Source of the DNA: Plantactinospora endophytica
GTDB lineage: Bacteria > Actinomycetota > Actinomycetes > Mycobacteriales > Micromonosporaceae
Length of the DNA: 64,000 nt
NCBI RefSeq assembly: GCF_016862915.1
Contig: NZ_BONW01000017.1
Span: 124,001-188,000, forward strand
Reading direction: 5' to 3'
Below, one piece after another: positions 45,565-54,360 of this stretch; position 1 is the stretch's first letter, and every line of letters starts with the position of its first letter. The notes under the pieces were generated by a model. That model worked only from the letters and a program-made list of their open reading frames with translations, was not told the origin of the DNA and ran no database searches. Both the position numbers and the translations under genes were made by a program.

Positions 45565-47022
45565 ATGTCGCGGGTGCGGGAGTTTCCCCTGCCGGACCTC
45601 GGCGAGGGGCTGACCGAGGGCGAGATCCTCAAGTGGCTGGTACAGGTCGGCGACGTCGTCGAACTGAACCAGCCGGTGGTCGAGGTCGAGACCGCGAAGG
45701 CGGCGGTGGAGATCCCGGCGAAGTGGGCCGGGAAGATCACTTCGATCTTCCACGACGAGGGCACGGTGGTCGACGTCGGCTCGCCGATCTTCGCCGTGGA
45801 CACCGACCCGGGCGCCGGTGACCTGCCGGAGCCGTCGGCGGCCTCGCTGGCCGCCGTCGAGATCGCGCCCGCCGAGGGCGCCGTCGAGCCCGGCCTGATC
45901 GGCGGGCCCGCTCCGGGTGGCCGGACGGCGGTGCTGGTCGGGTACGGCCCGAAGACCGGCGCCGCCAAGCGCCGGCCGCGCAAGGGTGCCGGAGTACCCG
46001 CCGCGAACGGTGTCCCGGTGGCCGCCCCGGCACCGGTCGCGCCCGAGCCGGTGCGTGCGGCTCCCGAGCCGGTGCGTCCGGCGGCTGTCGCACCGGCACC
46101 CCGCAGTGGCGGGAGCACCGTCGCACCGGGTGGACTGGTGCTGGCCAAGCCGCCGGTACGCAAACTCGCCAAGGATCTCGGAGTCGACCTGCGTACCCTG
46201 ACCGGGTCGGGGCCGCTCGGCTCGATCACCCGGGACGACGTACACCTGGCGGCGAGCGGGTCCGCGACGGCGGCCGAGCCGGCGCCGGTCGGCCCGGGCA
46301 CGGCGGCACCGGCCTTCGGGCCGGACCGGGAGCAGCGGATCCCGGTCAAGGGCGTGCGAAAGCTCACGGCACAGAACATGGCGGCGTCGGCGTTCACCGC
46401 GCCGCACGTCACCGAGTTCCTGACGGTCGACGTGACGCGCTCGATGAAGGCGCTCGACCGGCTGCGCGGGCGCCGGGAGTGGCGGGACGTCCGGGTCTCC
46501 CCGCTGCTGCTGGTGGCCAAGGCCGTGCTGCTGGCGGTCGGCCGGCACCCGATGGTCAACTCGACCTGGGCCGGCGACGAGATCGTCGTCAAGGAGTACG
46601 TCAACCTGGGCATCGCGGCGGCGACCGAGCGCGGCCTGATCGTGCCGAACATCAAGGACGCCGGCCGGCTCACCCTGCGTGAGCTGGCGGACGCGATGAC
46701 GGCGCTGGTGCAGACCGCCAAGACGGGTCGGACGGCTCCGGCGGACATGTCCGGCGGCACCCTGACCATCACGAACGTCGGCGTCTTCGGCGTCGACACC
46801 GGTACGCCGATCCTGCCTCCGGGCGAGTCGGCGATCCTCGCCTTCGGCGCGGTCCGGGAGATGCCCTGGGTGCACAAGGGCAAGGTCAAGGTCCGGCAGG
46901 TGACCACGCTCGGGCTCTCCTTCGACCACCGGATCATCGACGGCGAGCTGGGCTCGAAGTTCCTGCGTGACGTGGGCGACTTCCTGGCCGATCCGGAGGC
47001 GGCGCTGCTCGGCTGGACCTGA
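45565..47022 (+). CDS. 2-oxoacid dehydrogenase E2 component (dihydrolipoyl acyltransferase)
   Basis: 485 residues from the ATG at 45565; GTG 45556, overlapping the E1 beta stop, is the alternative. One lipoyl domain (residues ~1-80) has the lipoylated Lys45 in VEVETAKAAVE. An Ala/Pro linker follows, then an E3/E1-binding domain near 185-220 (KLAKDLGVDLRTLTGSGPLGSITRDDV) and the catalytic domain with SFDHRIIDGELGSKFLRDV at the end. It transfers the acyl group to CoA. No E3 (lipoamide dehydrogenase) gene adjoins, so a shared E3 elsewhere is expected. A strong terminator follows. Confidence 0.94.
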   Translation: MSRVREFPLPDLGEGLTEGEILKWLVQVGDVVELNQPVVEVETAKAAVEIPAKWAGKITSIFHDEGTVVDVGSPIFAVDTDPGAGDLPEPSAASLAAVEIAPAEGAVEPGLIGGPAPGGRTAVLVGYGPKTGAAKRRPRKGAGVPAANGVPVAAPAPVAPEPVRAAPEPVRPAAVAPAPRSGGSTVAPGGLVLAKPPVRKLAKDLGVDLRTLTGSGPLGSITRDDVHLAASGSATAAEPAPVGPGTAAPAFGPDREQRIPVKGVRKLTAQNMAASAFTAPHVTEFLTVDVTRSMKALDRLRGRREWRDVRVSPLLLVAKAVLLAVGRHPMVNSTWAGDEIVVKEYVNLGIAAATERGLIVPNIKDAGRLTLRELADAMTALVQTAKTGRTAPADMSGGTLTITNVGVFGVDTGTPILPPGESAILAFGAVREMPWVHKGKVKVRQVTTLGLSFDHRIIDGELGSKFLRDVGDFLADPEAALLGWT

Positions 47023-47051
47023 TCCGCCGTCCGCCACCACCTGGCACGAGG

Positions 47052-47094
47052 CAGCCGGTGTGTCCCGGGTTACTCCCGGGCACACCGGCTGTTT
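47052..47094 (+). terminator. Terminator of the 2-oxoacid dehydrogenase operon
   Basis: CAGCCGGTGTG (47052-47062) pairs with CACACCGGCTG (47081-47091), and CCCGGG (47064-47069) with CCCGGG (47075-47080) after one bulged T. GTTTCC follows on the plus strand. It starts 29 nt after the stop. Confidence 0.85.
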
Positions 47095-47256
47095 CCGTAA
47101 GGTTACGAAGAACCGTCACCTTGAGGGCCGCCGGACCTTTGATTCGTAGGCTGGTGTCTCAGCTCACCTAATAATCGCTGGCGGATCGCGGCCTGGCGAG
47201 GTTGAATAGACACATCAGACGCGGACGACAACCGAATAGCCAGGGGGCGCAACACC

Positions 47257-47394
47257 ATGAGCATGCTCAACCGACTTCGTAACCGCCGGGACAGCGCGCG
47301 TCGCGCGCGGGCGATCGAGCGGGCACTGCGGGCGACCAGTTCGCCGGCTGTCCGTGACGAGATCCTGATCGCCGCGCAGCGTTACTACGGCTGA
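47257..47394 (+). CDS. 45-residue basic protein of unknown function
   Basis: ATG 47257 to TGA 47392-47394, preceded by AGGGGGCG at ~9 nt. The peptide begins MSMLNRLRNRRDSARRARAI and ends DEILIAAQRYYG: a strongly basic amphipathic first half, then an acidic-to-neutral helix ending in two Tyr. The clean start, isolated position and dedicated palindromic terminator argue that it is real. The pattern resembles a short conserved actinobacterial protein, but I cannot name a family or function. Confidence 0.7.
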   Translation: MSMLNRLRNRRDSARRARAIERALRATSSPAVRDEILIAAQRYYG

Positions 47395-47429
47395 CCTCGA
47401 CAGACTCCTCACCTCCTCCGCACCAGTTC

Positions 47430-47463
47430 GACGGCCCGCCCGGAGCGCTCCGGGCGGGCCGTC
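47430..47463 (+). terminator. Perfect 34 bp palindromic terminator after the 45-residue gene
   Basis: Positions 47430-47446 and 47447-47463 are exact reverse complements (GACGGCCCGCCCGGAGC), giving a stem of up to 15 bp with a GCGC loop. GGCGTTTCCC follows. The rest of the gene-free stretch up to 47752 shows nothing else clear except the RBS of the next gene. Confidence 0.85.
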
Positions 47464-47752
47464 GGCGTTTCCCACCCGTACGCCACCGGAGTACCGCCCC
47501 TGCGACACCGCCCGGTACGGTGGGCTCGGTCGCCGCCCGACCGGCCGGTAGGAAGTACGCCGAGCAGATCTGCGTTCGGCTCGCCCGGGCGACCGGGGCC
47601 CGGCGACCCGCGCTGCCCGGGCGGTACCGGCCTGGACCGGTTACCGTGCGGGGAGCTTGCCCAGCCGGTGTCACGCCGGAGTCGACGGCGACCTGGCCGG
47701 CGATCGGCGCGTGAGACCGGCGCGGCCGACATGTGATGGAGGAGGCGCGCGC

Positions 47753-50752
47753 ATGACGTCCGAGGATCCGCAGCACCCCGGCCGGTGGCCGGACGAGGCT
47801 GCGCCGGGCGCCGCAGGCCCAGCCACGTACGGCAACCCCGCACCACACCACGACGACCGGTTTCCGCCCCAGGGTCCGGGTAGCAGTAATCCGCCGGCCG
47901 ATTTCGGCTGGGCTCCGCCACCGCCGGCCGGCCGGGCCGGCGCGCCGGTGGCCTGGAACGAGTCACCGGGCGGCGCCCCTGGCCACCCCGGCCCGGCCGG
48001 CTGGGGAGGTCCCGGCGACGAGCCGGGCGCACCCGGCCCGCGCGCGGACGGCCCCTGGGGCCCGCCGCCGGAGGCCGCCGGACGCCCGTCCCCGGCCGCC
48101 GAGGGCTCCGGCTTCCCGCCGGAGTGGGGCAGCCCACCCGGCCAGTCCGGCCCGCCGCGCTGGTCCGGTGCCGGCCAGGCCGCCGAGCCGTCGAGCGGCC
48201 CACCGGGATACCCGGCCCCGGCCGACCCGCCCCCCGGGCCGGCGGGATACCCCAACCAGCCCGGCTCGCCCGCCGGACCGCCCGGATATCCGGAGCCGTC
48301 GGGGGGCGCCCCCGGCTACCCCGGCCAGCAGTACGGTGCCCCGGCGTACCCGCCAGCCGCACCGGGCAGCCCCGCCTATCCGCCGTCGGCACCCGGCAGC
48401 CCGGCCCAGCCCGCCGAGGCGAGCTATCAACCGGTGAACCGGGCGTCCCTGCCCGACGTGGAGCCGTGGCCGGCGGCCGAGGCATGGGGCGCGGCAGCAC
48501 CACGCGGCGACGCAAGCGGTCCGCCGGACGACTACCCACAGCGCCCCCGGCCGCCCGCCGAACCGGACGGGCCGGCCGGTGGTGCACCCCAGGCGGGCGC
48601 CTGGGCGCCGCAGCAGCCGACCTGGTCGTCCGGGCCCGGGGAGGCCAGGCCGGGTCCGTTCGAGCCGGCCCGGCCCGAATTCGAACGCCGCGAGCCTGAC
48701 TTCGACCGGCGCGAACCCGACTTCGACCGGCGCGAACCCGACTTCGACCGGCGCGAACCCGACTTCGACCGGCGAGAGCCGGACGGGGCGGCGTACCAGC
48801 CCGGACCGGGCCCGGGGATCTCGCCCGGGAACGCCGTACCGCTGCCGCCGCAGGAGACCCGGATCCCGGGTGCCAGCCTGGCCGCCTCACCGCCGGCCGA
48901 CTACCCGCCGGCCGCCGGCCGCCAGGTGCCCGGCGAGTACGGCGGACCGGCTCGGGAGCCGGGCGGATGGGCACCCGGAGGGCCCGAAGCGGCACCACAG
49001 TCGCCCGCACCCGGCTCGGGTGCCGCAGCGGTCGTACCGCAGCCGCGCATCCCGACCGAGTCGGCGGTCGCCGGCCGGGTCTCGGTACCCGGGCTGGCGG
49101 GACAGTCGGAGCCGGCCGCCCAGCCCGACCGGGCCACCGGACGGGCCGTGGCCGGCAGTGCCGCCGTACCGGCGGCCAGTCGGGTACTGCCCCCCGCCGA
49201 CCTTGCCGCCGCGCCCGCCGTACCGGCGCCCAAACCACGCGTGTACGGCCGGCCGCCGGCCGGAGACGAGCCCGACCAGCCGGGGCCGGCCGACGGACCG
49301 GGCGGCTGGGACGCCGGACAGTCGTCCGGACCGCCGGCCGCGCCCGGGGGCTGGGACGCCGACCGGCCGGGCGGCCCGGAGGCACGCCGGTCCGCACCGA
49401 CGGTCTACGGCGCACCGCCGGCCCCGTCCGGGCCGGACGAGCACGGTGACGGCTTCCCGGACGACCCGCCCGCGACCCGGGTCGCCGTTCCCGGCGCCCG
49501 GGCGGCACAGCCCGACGCCCCGAACCGCCCGTCGGAGGACTCGCCCTTCGCCGACCTGATCGGCCCGCCCGGCGCGCCGCTCGGGCCGGGACCGGGCGGG
49601 CCCGGGGCGGACGGACCCGGACCGGCTCCCTTCGACGGGAACCGGTTCGGTGGTCCCGGGCAAAGCGAGCAGCCCGACCGGTTCGGTGGCCCCGGCCAGG
49701 GCGAGCCTGACCGGTTCGGTCCCGGGGCGGCCGGCGGCAACCAGTTCGGCGGACCGGCCCCGTTCGACGGCGACCGCTTCGGTGGCCCCGGCCAGGGCGG
49801 CGCCGACCGCTTCGGCGGGCCCGGGCAGGGCAACCCCGACCGCTTCGGCGGACCCGGTCACGGCGAGCCTGACCGGTTCGGCGGCCCTGGTCAGGGCAAC
49901 CCGGACCGGTTCGGTGGACCCGGGCAGGGCAGCCCCGAACGGTTCGGCGGACCCGGGCAGGGCGAGCCTGACCGGTTCGGTCCAGGGGCGGCCGGTGGCA
50001 ACCAGTTCGGTGGACCGGCGCCGTTCGACGGGGACCGCTTCGGTGGTCCCGGAGCGTCCGGTGCCGGCCAGTTCGGCGCGTCCGCCCCGCCCGGCACCGA
50101 CCGGTTCGGCGGACCACCGCCCGGACACCCCGACTTCGGGCCGCCGCCCGGACAGCCGGGCTTCGGCCCGCTTCCCGACGCGGACGGGCCCGGGTTCGGC
50201 CGGCCCGGACCGGCAGGTGCCGGACCGGGGACGTACGGAGCGCCCGGGGCGGGACCGGGGACGTACGGTGCCCCCGGCGGGCCGCCCGGCGGGGCGGGGA
50301 CGTACGGCGCACCCGCGTCCTCCGGCCCCGGCTGGGGTGGGCAGGAAGAGGGCGAGCAGGGTCGGTTCGACTCGTTCAAGCCGGAGGCGGCGGAGTCGGC
50401 GGAGCCGAAGACCGAGGCCCCGACGCCGCAGGTCCGCAACGGCAAGGTGCTGTTCCTGGTACTGGTCGCCGCGGTACTGCTGCTGGCGGTGCCGCTCGGC
50501 ACGCTCTGGCTGCTCGGCAAGTTCGGTGGCGGGGACGCGCCGCCGCCGTTCAACCCGGCGGTGGGTGCCTGCGTCAAGGACTCCGGTGGCACGCCGGTGA
50601 TCGCGGACTGCGCCGAGCAGGGCGTCTTCAAGGTCGCCTCGAAGGTGACCGACAAGAAGGAGTGCCCGGCGGAGACTCCGCAGACGATCGTCGTACCGGA
50701 CCGCAAGGAGGTGCTCTGCCTGCAACCGGCGGCGGCACCGGCCGGCGGATAG
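47753..50752 (+). CDS. Large Pro/Gly-rich repeat protein with C-terminal membrane anchor and short extracellular domain
   Basis: 999 residues from the ATG at 47753 (GGAGGAGG 8 nt upstream). Residues 1-~890 are low-complexity Pro/Gly/Ala/Asp-rich, with tandem FDRREPD units (~310-344) and GGPGQGxPDRFGGPGQG units (~626-785). A single membrane helix follows (VLFLVLVAAVLLLAVPLGTLWLLGKF, ~898-923). The final ~70 residues (VGACVKDSGGTPVIADCAEQGVFKVASKV...CPAETPQTIVVPDRKEVLCLQP) hold four Cys and resemble the LppU/SCO3897-type extracellular domain. The topology is therefore a long cytoplasmic disordered part and a small outer domain. Function unknown. Repeats make length variation between strains likely. 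Confidence 0.75.
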   Translation: MTSEDPQHPGRWPDEAAPGAAGPATYGNPAPHHDDRFPPQGPGSSNPPADFGWAPPPPAGRAGAPVAWNESPGGAPGHPGPAGWGGPGDEPGAPGPRADGPWGPPPEAAGRPSPAAEGSGFPPEWGSPPGQSGPPRWSGAGQAAEPSSGPPGYPAPADPPPGPAGYPNQPGSPAGPPGYPEPSGGAPGYPGQQYGAPAYPPAAPGSPAYPPSAPGSPAQPAEASYQPVNRASLPDVEPWPAAEAWGAAAPRGDASGPPDDYPQRPRPPAEPDGPAGGAPQAGAWAPQQPTWSSGPGEARPGPFEPARPEFERREPDFDRREPDFDRREPDFDRREPDFDRREPDGAAYQPGPGPGISPGNAVPLPPQETRIPGASLAASPPADYPPAAGRQVPGEYGGPAREPGGWAPGGPEAAPQSPAPGSGAAAVVPQPRIPTESAVAGRVSVPGLAGQSEPAAQPDRATGRAVAGSAAVPAASRVLPPADLAAAPAVPAPKPRVYGRPPAGDEPDQPGPADGPGGWDAGQSSGPPAAPGGWDADRPGGPEARRSAPTVYGAPPAPSGPDEHGDGFPDDPPATRVAVPGARAAQPDAPNRPSEDSPFADLIGPPGAPLGPGPGGPGADGPGPAPFDGNRFGGPGQSEQPDRFGGPGQGEPDRFGPGAAGGNQFGGPAPFDGDRFGGPGQGGADRFGGPGQGNPDRFGGPGHGEPDRFGGPGQGNPDRFGGPGQGSPERFGGPGQGEPDRFGPGAAGGNQFGGPAPFDGDRFGGPGASGAGQFGASAPPGTDRFGGPPPGHPDFGPPPGQPGFGPLPDADGPGFGRPGPAGAGPGTYGAPGAGPGTYGAPGGPPGGAGTYGAPASSGPGWGGQEEGEQGRFDSFKPEAAESAEPKTEAPTPQVRNGKVLFLVLVAAVLLLAVPLGTLWLLGKFGGGDAPPPFNPAVGACVKDSGGTPVIADCAEQGVFKVASKVTDKKECPAETPQTIVVPDRKEVLCLQPAAAPAGG
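48680..48784 (+). repeat. Five tandem 21 bp repeats (FDRREPD)
   Basis: Units start at 48680, 48701, 48722, 48743 and 48764, nearly identical in the middle copies (TTCGACCGGCGCGAACCCGA). They encode F(D/E)RREPD five times: alternating charge with one Phe per unit. Confidence 0.9.
49629..50110 (+). repeat. GGPGQG/DRFGGPG repeat region
   Basis: About ten units of 30-45 bp encode (E/N/S)PDRFGGPGQG. A ~30-residue block containing GPGAAGGNQFGGPAPFDGDRFGGPG occurs twice (49710-49790 and 49980-50050). This is a compound tandem repeat in the middle of the large protein. Confidence 0.85.
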
Positions 50753-50780
50753 CGGGCGGCACGACAGCAGGACCATCACG

Positions 50781-50816
50781 GCGCCCCGCCTTCCGGTACT
50801 CCGGGAGGCGGGGCGC
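50781..50816 (+). terminator. Terminator after the repeat-rich surface protein
   Basis: GCGCCCCGCC (50781-50790) pairs with GGCGGGGCGC (50807-50816); the stem continues inward to 16 bp with one G:U pair and a TACT loop. It lies 28 nt after the stop. Confidence 0.8.
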
Positions 50817-50894
50817 TGGTCGTCGGCGGTCCCGGGGCGCGACGAGGGCCGGGGTCACGGAGCGGGTTCCGGCCGGGTCCTGCACTATGGGGCC

Positions 50895-52757
50895 ATGACT
50901 GCACGGGTACGGGCACCGGAGTTCCGGGGTCGAGGGTGGCTCAACACCGGCGGGCGCGAGCTGACCCTCGCCGACCTCCGCGGCAAGATCGTCCTGCTGG
51001 ACTTCTGGACGTTCTGCTGCATCAACTGCCTGCACGTGCTGGACGAGCTGCGCCCGCTGGAGGAGAAGTACGGCGACGCCCTGGTGGTGATCGGGGTGCA
51101 CTCGCCGAAGTTCGAACACGAGCGGGACCCGGAGGCGCTGGCCGCCGCCGTCGAGCGGTACGGCGTCGCGCACCCCGTACTCGACGACGTCGAGATGGCC
51201 ACCTGGCAGCAGTACGCCGCGAAGGCGTGGCCGACGCTGAACGTGATCGACCCGGAGGGGTACGTCGTCGCCTCGATGGCCGGCGAGGGTCACGCCGAGG
51301 GCCTCGCCCGGCTGCTAGACGAGTTGATCGCCACCCACGAGGCCAAGGGCACGCTGCACCGGGGCGACGGCCCGTACGTGCCGCCGGCCGAACCGGAGAC
51401 CGCGCTGCGTTTCCCCGGCAAGGTGATCGCGCTGGACGGCGGAGGGGCGCGGGCGGGAGGCGGGCCGGGCGGAACGCTGCTGGTCTCCGACTCGGCCCGG
51501 CACTCCCTGGTCGAGTTGGCGCCGGACGGCGAGACGGTGCTGCGCCGGATCGGGGCCGGGGAACGGGGCCGGACGGACGGCCCGGCCGAGCTGGCCCGGT
51601 TCGCCGAGCCGCAGGGCGTGTGCCGGCTGCCCGAGCACACCGCCGAGATCGCCGGGTACGACATCGTGGTCGCGGACACCGTCAACCACCTGCTCCGGGG
51701 CGTACGGCTGGCGACCGGCGAGGTGACCACGGTGGCCGGTACCGGTCGGCAGTGGCGCTCGACCGTGGACGACCACGCCCACGACGCCCTCTCCGCCGAC
51801 CTCTCCTCCCCCTGGGACCTGGCCTGGTACGACGACCGGGTCATCGTCGCGATGGCCGGCATCCACCAGCTCTGGTGGTTCGACCCGATCAAGCGGACCG
51901 TCGGCGTGTACGCCGGCACCACCGTGGAGGCGCTGCGGGACGGCCCGCTGCCGGACGTCTGGATGGCGCAGCCGTCCGGGCTCTCCGTCTCCGCCGACGG
52001 CAGTCGGCTGTGGATCGCCGACAGCGAGACGAGCGCGCTGCGCTACGTCGAGGGCGGGGTGCTGAGCACCGCCGTCGGGCAGGGGCTCTTCGACTTCGGG
52101 CACGTCGACGGCCCGGCCGAGCAGGCGCTGTTGCAGCATCCGCTGGGCGTCGGCGCGCTGCCGGACGGGTCGGTGCTGGTGGCCGACACCTACAACGGGG
52201 CGGTCCGGCGGTTCGACCCGGAGACCGGGACCGTGTCGACGGTCGCCGACGGGCTCGCCGAGCCGAGCGACCTGGTGGTCACCGCGGACGGCGAGGTGTT
52301 GGTGGTCGAGTCCGCAGGGCACCGGTTGAGCCGGCTGGCGCCGGGCTCCCTGTCGGCTGCCGGTGCCAGCACGGTCGCCGGCAACCGGCACCGTACGGAG
52401 CGTCCGCCGACCGATCTCGCCGCCGGTGAACTGACCCTGGACGTGATCTTCGAGCCACCGCCGGGGCAGAAGCTGGACGACTCGTTCGGCCCATCCACCC
52501 GGCTGGAGGTCTCCGCCTCCCCGCCGGAACTGCTGCTCGACGGGGCCGGGGTGGGCACCGAGCTGTCCCGCCAGCTGGTGCTGAACGACCAGGTCAGTTC
52601 CGGGGTGCTCCAGGTGGTGGCTCAGGCCGCCACCTGTGACGCCGAGGCCGAGCACGCCGCCTGCCACCTGAGCCGGCAGGACTGGGGCGTGCCGGTACGC
52701 ATCACCCCGGACGGGGTGCACCGGCTGCCACTCGTCCTGCGTGGCCTGGACAGTTGA
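50895..52757 (+). CDS. Thioredoxin-like/NHL-repeat fusion protein (NHLRC2-like)
   Basis: 620 residues. The N-terminal ~150 residues are a TlpA/thioredoxin-like fold (LADLRGKIVLLDFWTFCCINCLHVLDELRPLEEKYGDALVVIGVHSPKF) with Cys42-Ile-Asn-Cys45 as the redox-type motif; the preceding Cys41 makes CCINC, as in NHLRC2. The next ~330 residues form an NHL six-bladed propeller (LLVSDSARHSLVELAPDG, VVADTVNHLLRGVRLATGEVTTVAGTG, VLVADTYNGAVRRFDPETGTVSTVADG). The C-terminal ~100 residues form a beta-sandwich. No signal peptide, so it is cytosolic. Substrate unknown. It is preceded by a terminator and stands alone. Confidence 0.9.
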   Translation: MTARVRAPEFRGRGWLNTGGRELTLADLRGKIVLLDFWTFCCINCLHVLDELRPLEEKYGDALVVIGVHSPKFEHERDPEALAAAVERYGVAHPVLDDVEMATWQQYAAKAWPTLNVIDPEGYVVASMAGEGHAEGLARLLDELIATHEAKGTLHRGDGPYVPPAEPETALRFPGKVIALDGGGARAGGGPGGTLLVSDSARHSLVELAPDGETVLRRIGAGERGRTDGPAELARFAEPQGVCRLPEHTAEIAGYDIVVADTVNHLLRGVRLATGEVTTVAGTGRQWRSTVDDHAHDALSADLSSPWDLAWYDDRVIVAMAGIHQLWWFDPIKRTVGVYAGTTVEALRDGPLPDVWMAQPSGLSVSADGSRLWIADSETSALRYVEGGVLSTAVGQGLFDFGHVDGPAEQALLQHPLGVGALPDGSVLVADTYNGAVRRFDPETGTVSTVADGLAEPSDLVVTADGEVLVVESAGHRLSRLAPGSLSAAGASTVAGNRHRTERPPTDLAAGELTLDVIFEPPPGQKLDDSFGPSTRLEVSASPPELLLDGAGVGTELSRQLVLNDQVSSGVLQVVAQAATCDAEAEHAACHLSRQDWGVPVRITPDGVHRLPLVLRGLDS

Positions 52758-52944
52758 GCCGACAGGTGAGCCGACCGTTGAGCCGCCGACCGGGGACGGG
52801 GCGCGCGGGCCGAGCAGTTCGGCGGCGAACCTCACCAACCGGCATCTTCTTCATCCAACACGGCACGGGCGGCTACCAGCGACGTGGCGACGGTCGAGTA
52901 GGGACGTGACAGGAACCACTCCCGCAACCACTACCCCCGGGTAA

Positions 52945-52971
52945 CCTACGGTGCCGTAACCTGATCTGGTG
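52945..52971 (+). promoter_or_regulatory. Leaderless-type promoter of the hemolysin-III-family gene
   Basis: TAACCT at 52957-52962 ends 6 nt before the GTG at 52969, the spacing typical of leaderless actinobacterial mRNAs. A second TAACCT lies at 52942-52947. No Shine-Dalgarno sequence is present. Confidence 0.5.
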
Positions 52972-53646
52972 AGTACTTCCGCGCCGACCCGGCTACGCCC
53001 TGTCGACCTGGGCAAACCACGGATGCGAGGCTGGCTGCACGCGTACGCCTTCTTCGTCGCGGTGGTGGCCGGCGTCGTACTCTGCTCGATCGCCGCGACC
53101 CGGCCCGGCTGGACGCCGCTGGTCAGTTGCGCCGTCTACAGCGTCACGGTCTGCGGCCTCTTCGGCACCAGCGCGCTCTACCACCGTCGGGTCTGGTCCG
53201 AACGCGGCTACCGGGTGATGCGCCGGATGGACCACTCGATGATCTTCGTGTTCATCGCCGGTACGTACACCCCGTTCTGCCTGCTGGTGCTCTCGGCGGG
53301 CAGCGCGGCCGTACTGCTGCTGATCGTCTGGTCGGGCGCGGTGGCCGGGGTGGCGATGAAGCTGGTCTGGCCGCACGCGCCCCGCTGGGTTTCCGCGCCG
53401 CTCTACCTGGCGCTGGGCTGGGTCGCGGTCGCGGTGTTGCCGGACATCCTGGACCGGGGCGGAGTCACCGTGCTCGCGCTGCTGGTCGCCGGTGGCGCGG
53501 CCTACAGCATCGGCGCCGTCTGCTACGCGCTGCGCCGGCCCAACCCGTGGCCCACCGTCTTCGGGCACCACGAGCTGTTCCACGCCTGCACGCTGGTCGC
53601 GGCGATCTGCCACCACGTGGCGATCTACTTCGCCCTGTTCGCCTGA
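52969..53646 (+). CDS. Hemolysin III family (PAQR/HlyIII) membrane protein
   Basis: 225 residues, GTG start, seven predicted membrane helices. Family signatures: LGKPRMRGWLHAYAFFVAVVAGVVL, TSALYHRRVWSERGYRVMRRMDHSMIFVFIAGTYTPFCLL (metal-site His, Ser, Asp/His) and the C-terminal HHELFHACTLVAAICHHVAIYFAL (two further metal His). It is related to AdipoR/PAQR proteins, which have a Zn site and ceramidase-like architecture. The hemolysin name is historical; the bacterial role is unclear. It is monocistronic and probably leaderless. Confidence 0.93.
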   Translation: MSTSAPTRLRPVDLGKPRMRGWLHAYAFFVAVVAGVVLCSIAATRPGWTPLVSCAVYSVTVCGLFGTSALYHRRVWSERGYRVMRRMDHSMIFVFIAGTYTPFCLLVLSAGSAAVLLLIVWSGAVAGVAMKLVWPHAPRWVSAPLYLALGWVAVAVLPDILDRGGVTVLALLVAGGAAYSIGAVCYALRRPNPWPTVFGHHELFHACTLVAAICHHVAIYFALFA

Positions 53647-53703
53647 CCTGCTCCGCCCCGCCCGCCTGACCGCCGTCGCCCGCCCGCCCGTCCATCGGCC
53701 GGC

Positions 53704-53822
53704 GGTACAGGCTCCGTGCCCGGTATCGACTTCGCGCGGTGCAGACTCAGTCCCCGGTACAGAGGCGGTGCGGGGTGCAGATGCGGTGCACGGTGCGAAT
53801 TCGCGCGCGGTGCAGACCTCGG
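53704..53822. repeat. Degenerate GCGGTGCAGA repeats in the convergent spacer
   Basis: TTCGCGCGGTGCAGACTC (from 53731) recurs as TTCGCGCGCGGTGCAGACCTC (from 53800), with GCGGTGC elements between and GGTACAG at 53704 and 53756. The copies are ~70 bp apart. This is weaker than the other junction repeats. Confidence 0.4.
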
Positions 53823-53832
53823 GGAGCAGCCG

Positions 53833-54099
53833 TCAGAGCGGGCGGCCGGGGCGGCGTACCTCGTGGTACTCCTCGACGACCTGCTCCTCCCGGGCCGGTA
53901 CCCGGGGGGCCACCACCGGCGTGACGACGGTACGGCGACGGTTGCGCCAGAGGTAGGTGGTCATGATGATCCCGACCACGCCGGCGAGCATCAGTACCCA
54001 GCCGACGGCGTTCAGGTTGAGCCAGCCCGTCTCGACGTCCACCGCGAACGCGAGGATCGCGCCGAGCGCAATGAGAAAGATGCTTCCACCGATGCCCAC
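53833..54099 (-). CDS. DUF6458 small membrane protein, copy 1
   Basis: 88 residues. MGIGGSIFLIALGAILAFAVDVETGWLNLNAVGWVLMLAGVVGIIMTTYLWRNRRR is the DUF6458 layout: a Gly-rich first helix, a short loop with LNLN, a second helix and a basic stop-transfer. A charged tail with EEQVVEEYHEVRRPGRP follows. Function unknown. A second copy lies 1.1 kb away across the SixA gene. The 54100-54360 spacer to the SixA gene is divergent and holds the promoters of both. Confidence 0.88.
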   Translation of the reverse strand: MGIGGSIFLIALGAILAFAVDVETGWLNLNAVGWVLMLAGVVGIIMTTYLWRNRRRTVVTPVVAPRVPAREEQVVEEYHEVRRPGRPL

Positions 54100-54360
54100 T
54101 GTGTCGCCCTCCTAGGCTGTCGACTGGTACCGGTCGGGCCGGTCCCGTCCGCGGGGTCGCGGTGTCCATCGACATACCCAGGCGTTTCAAATCCGAATCC
54201 GGCAAGCTGGGAGCAGCGTCGCTGCCGGTGCCGAACCGGCGGGCGGCTGGCCCGGCCGGGCCAGCCGCCGCGACAGAGGCCGAGCAGCACAGGGACGACG
54301 CCGGCCACGCACCGGGACGACGCGACGGACGCACACGCCACGCGACGCAGGGGAGACAAC

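Noticed and set aside
47409-50312. Open frame of 967 codons antisense to the repeat-rich surface protein
   Set aside because: It is an Arg/Pro-rich mirror of the Gly/Pro repeats. The plus strand has an RBS, a membrane helix and a Cys-containing domain.
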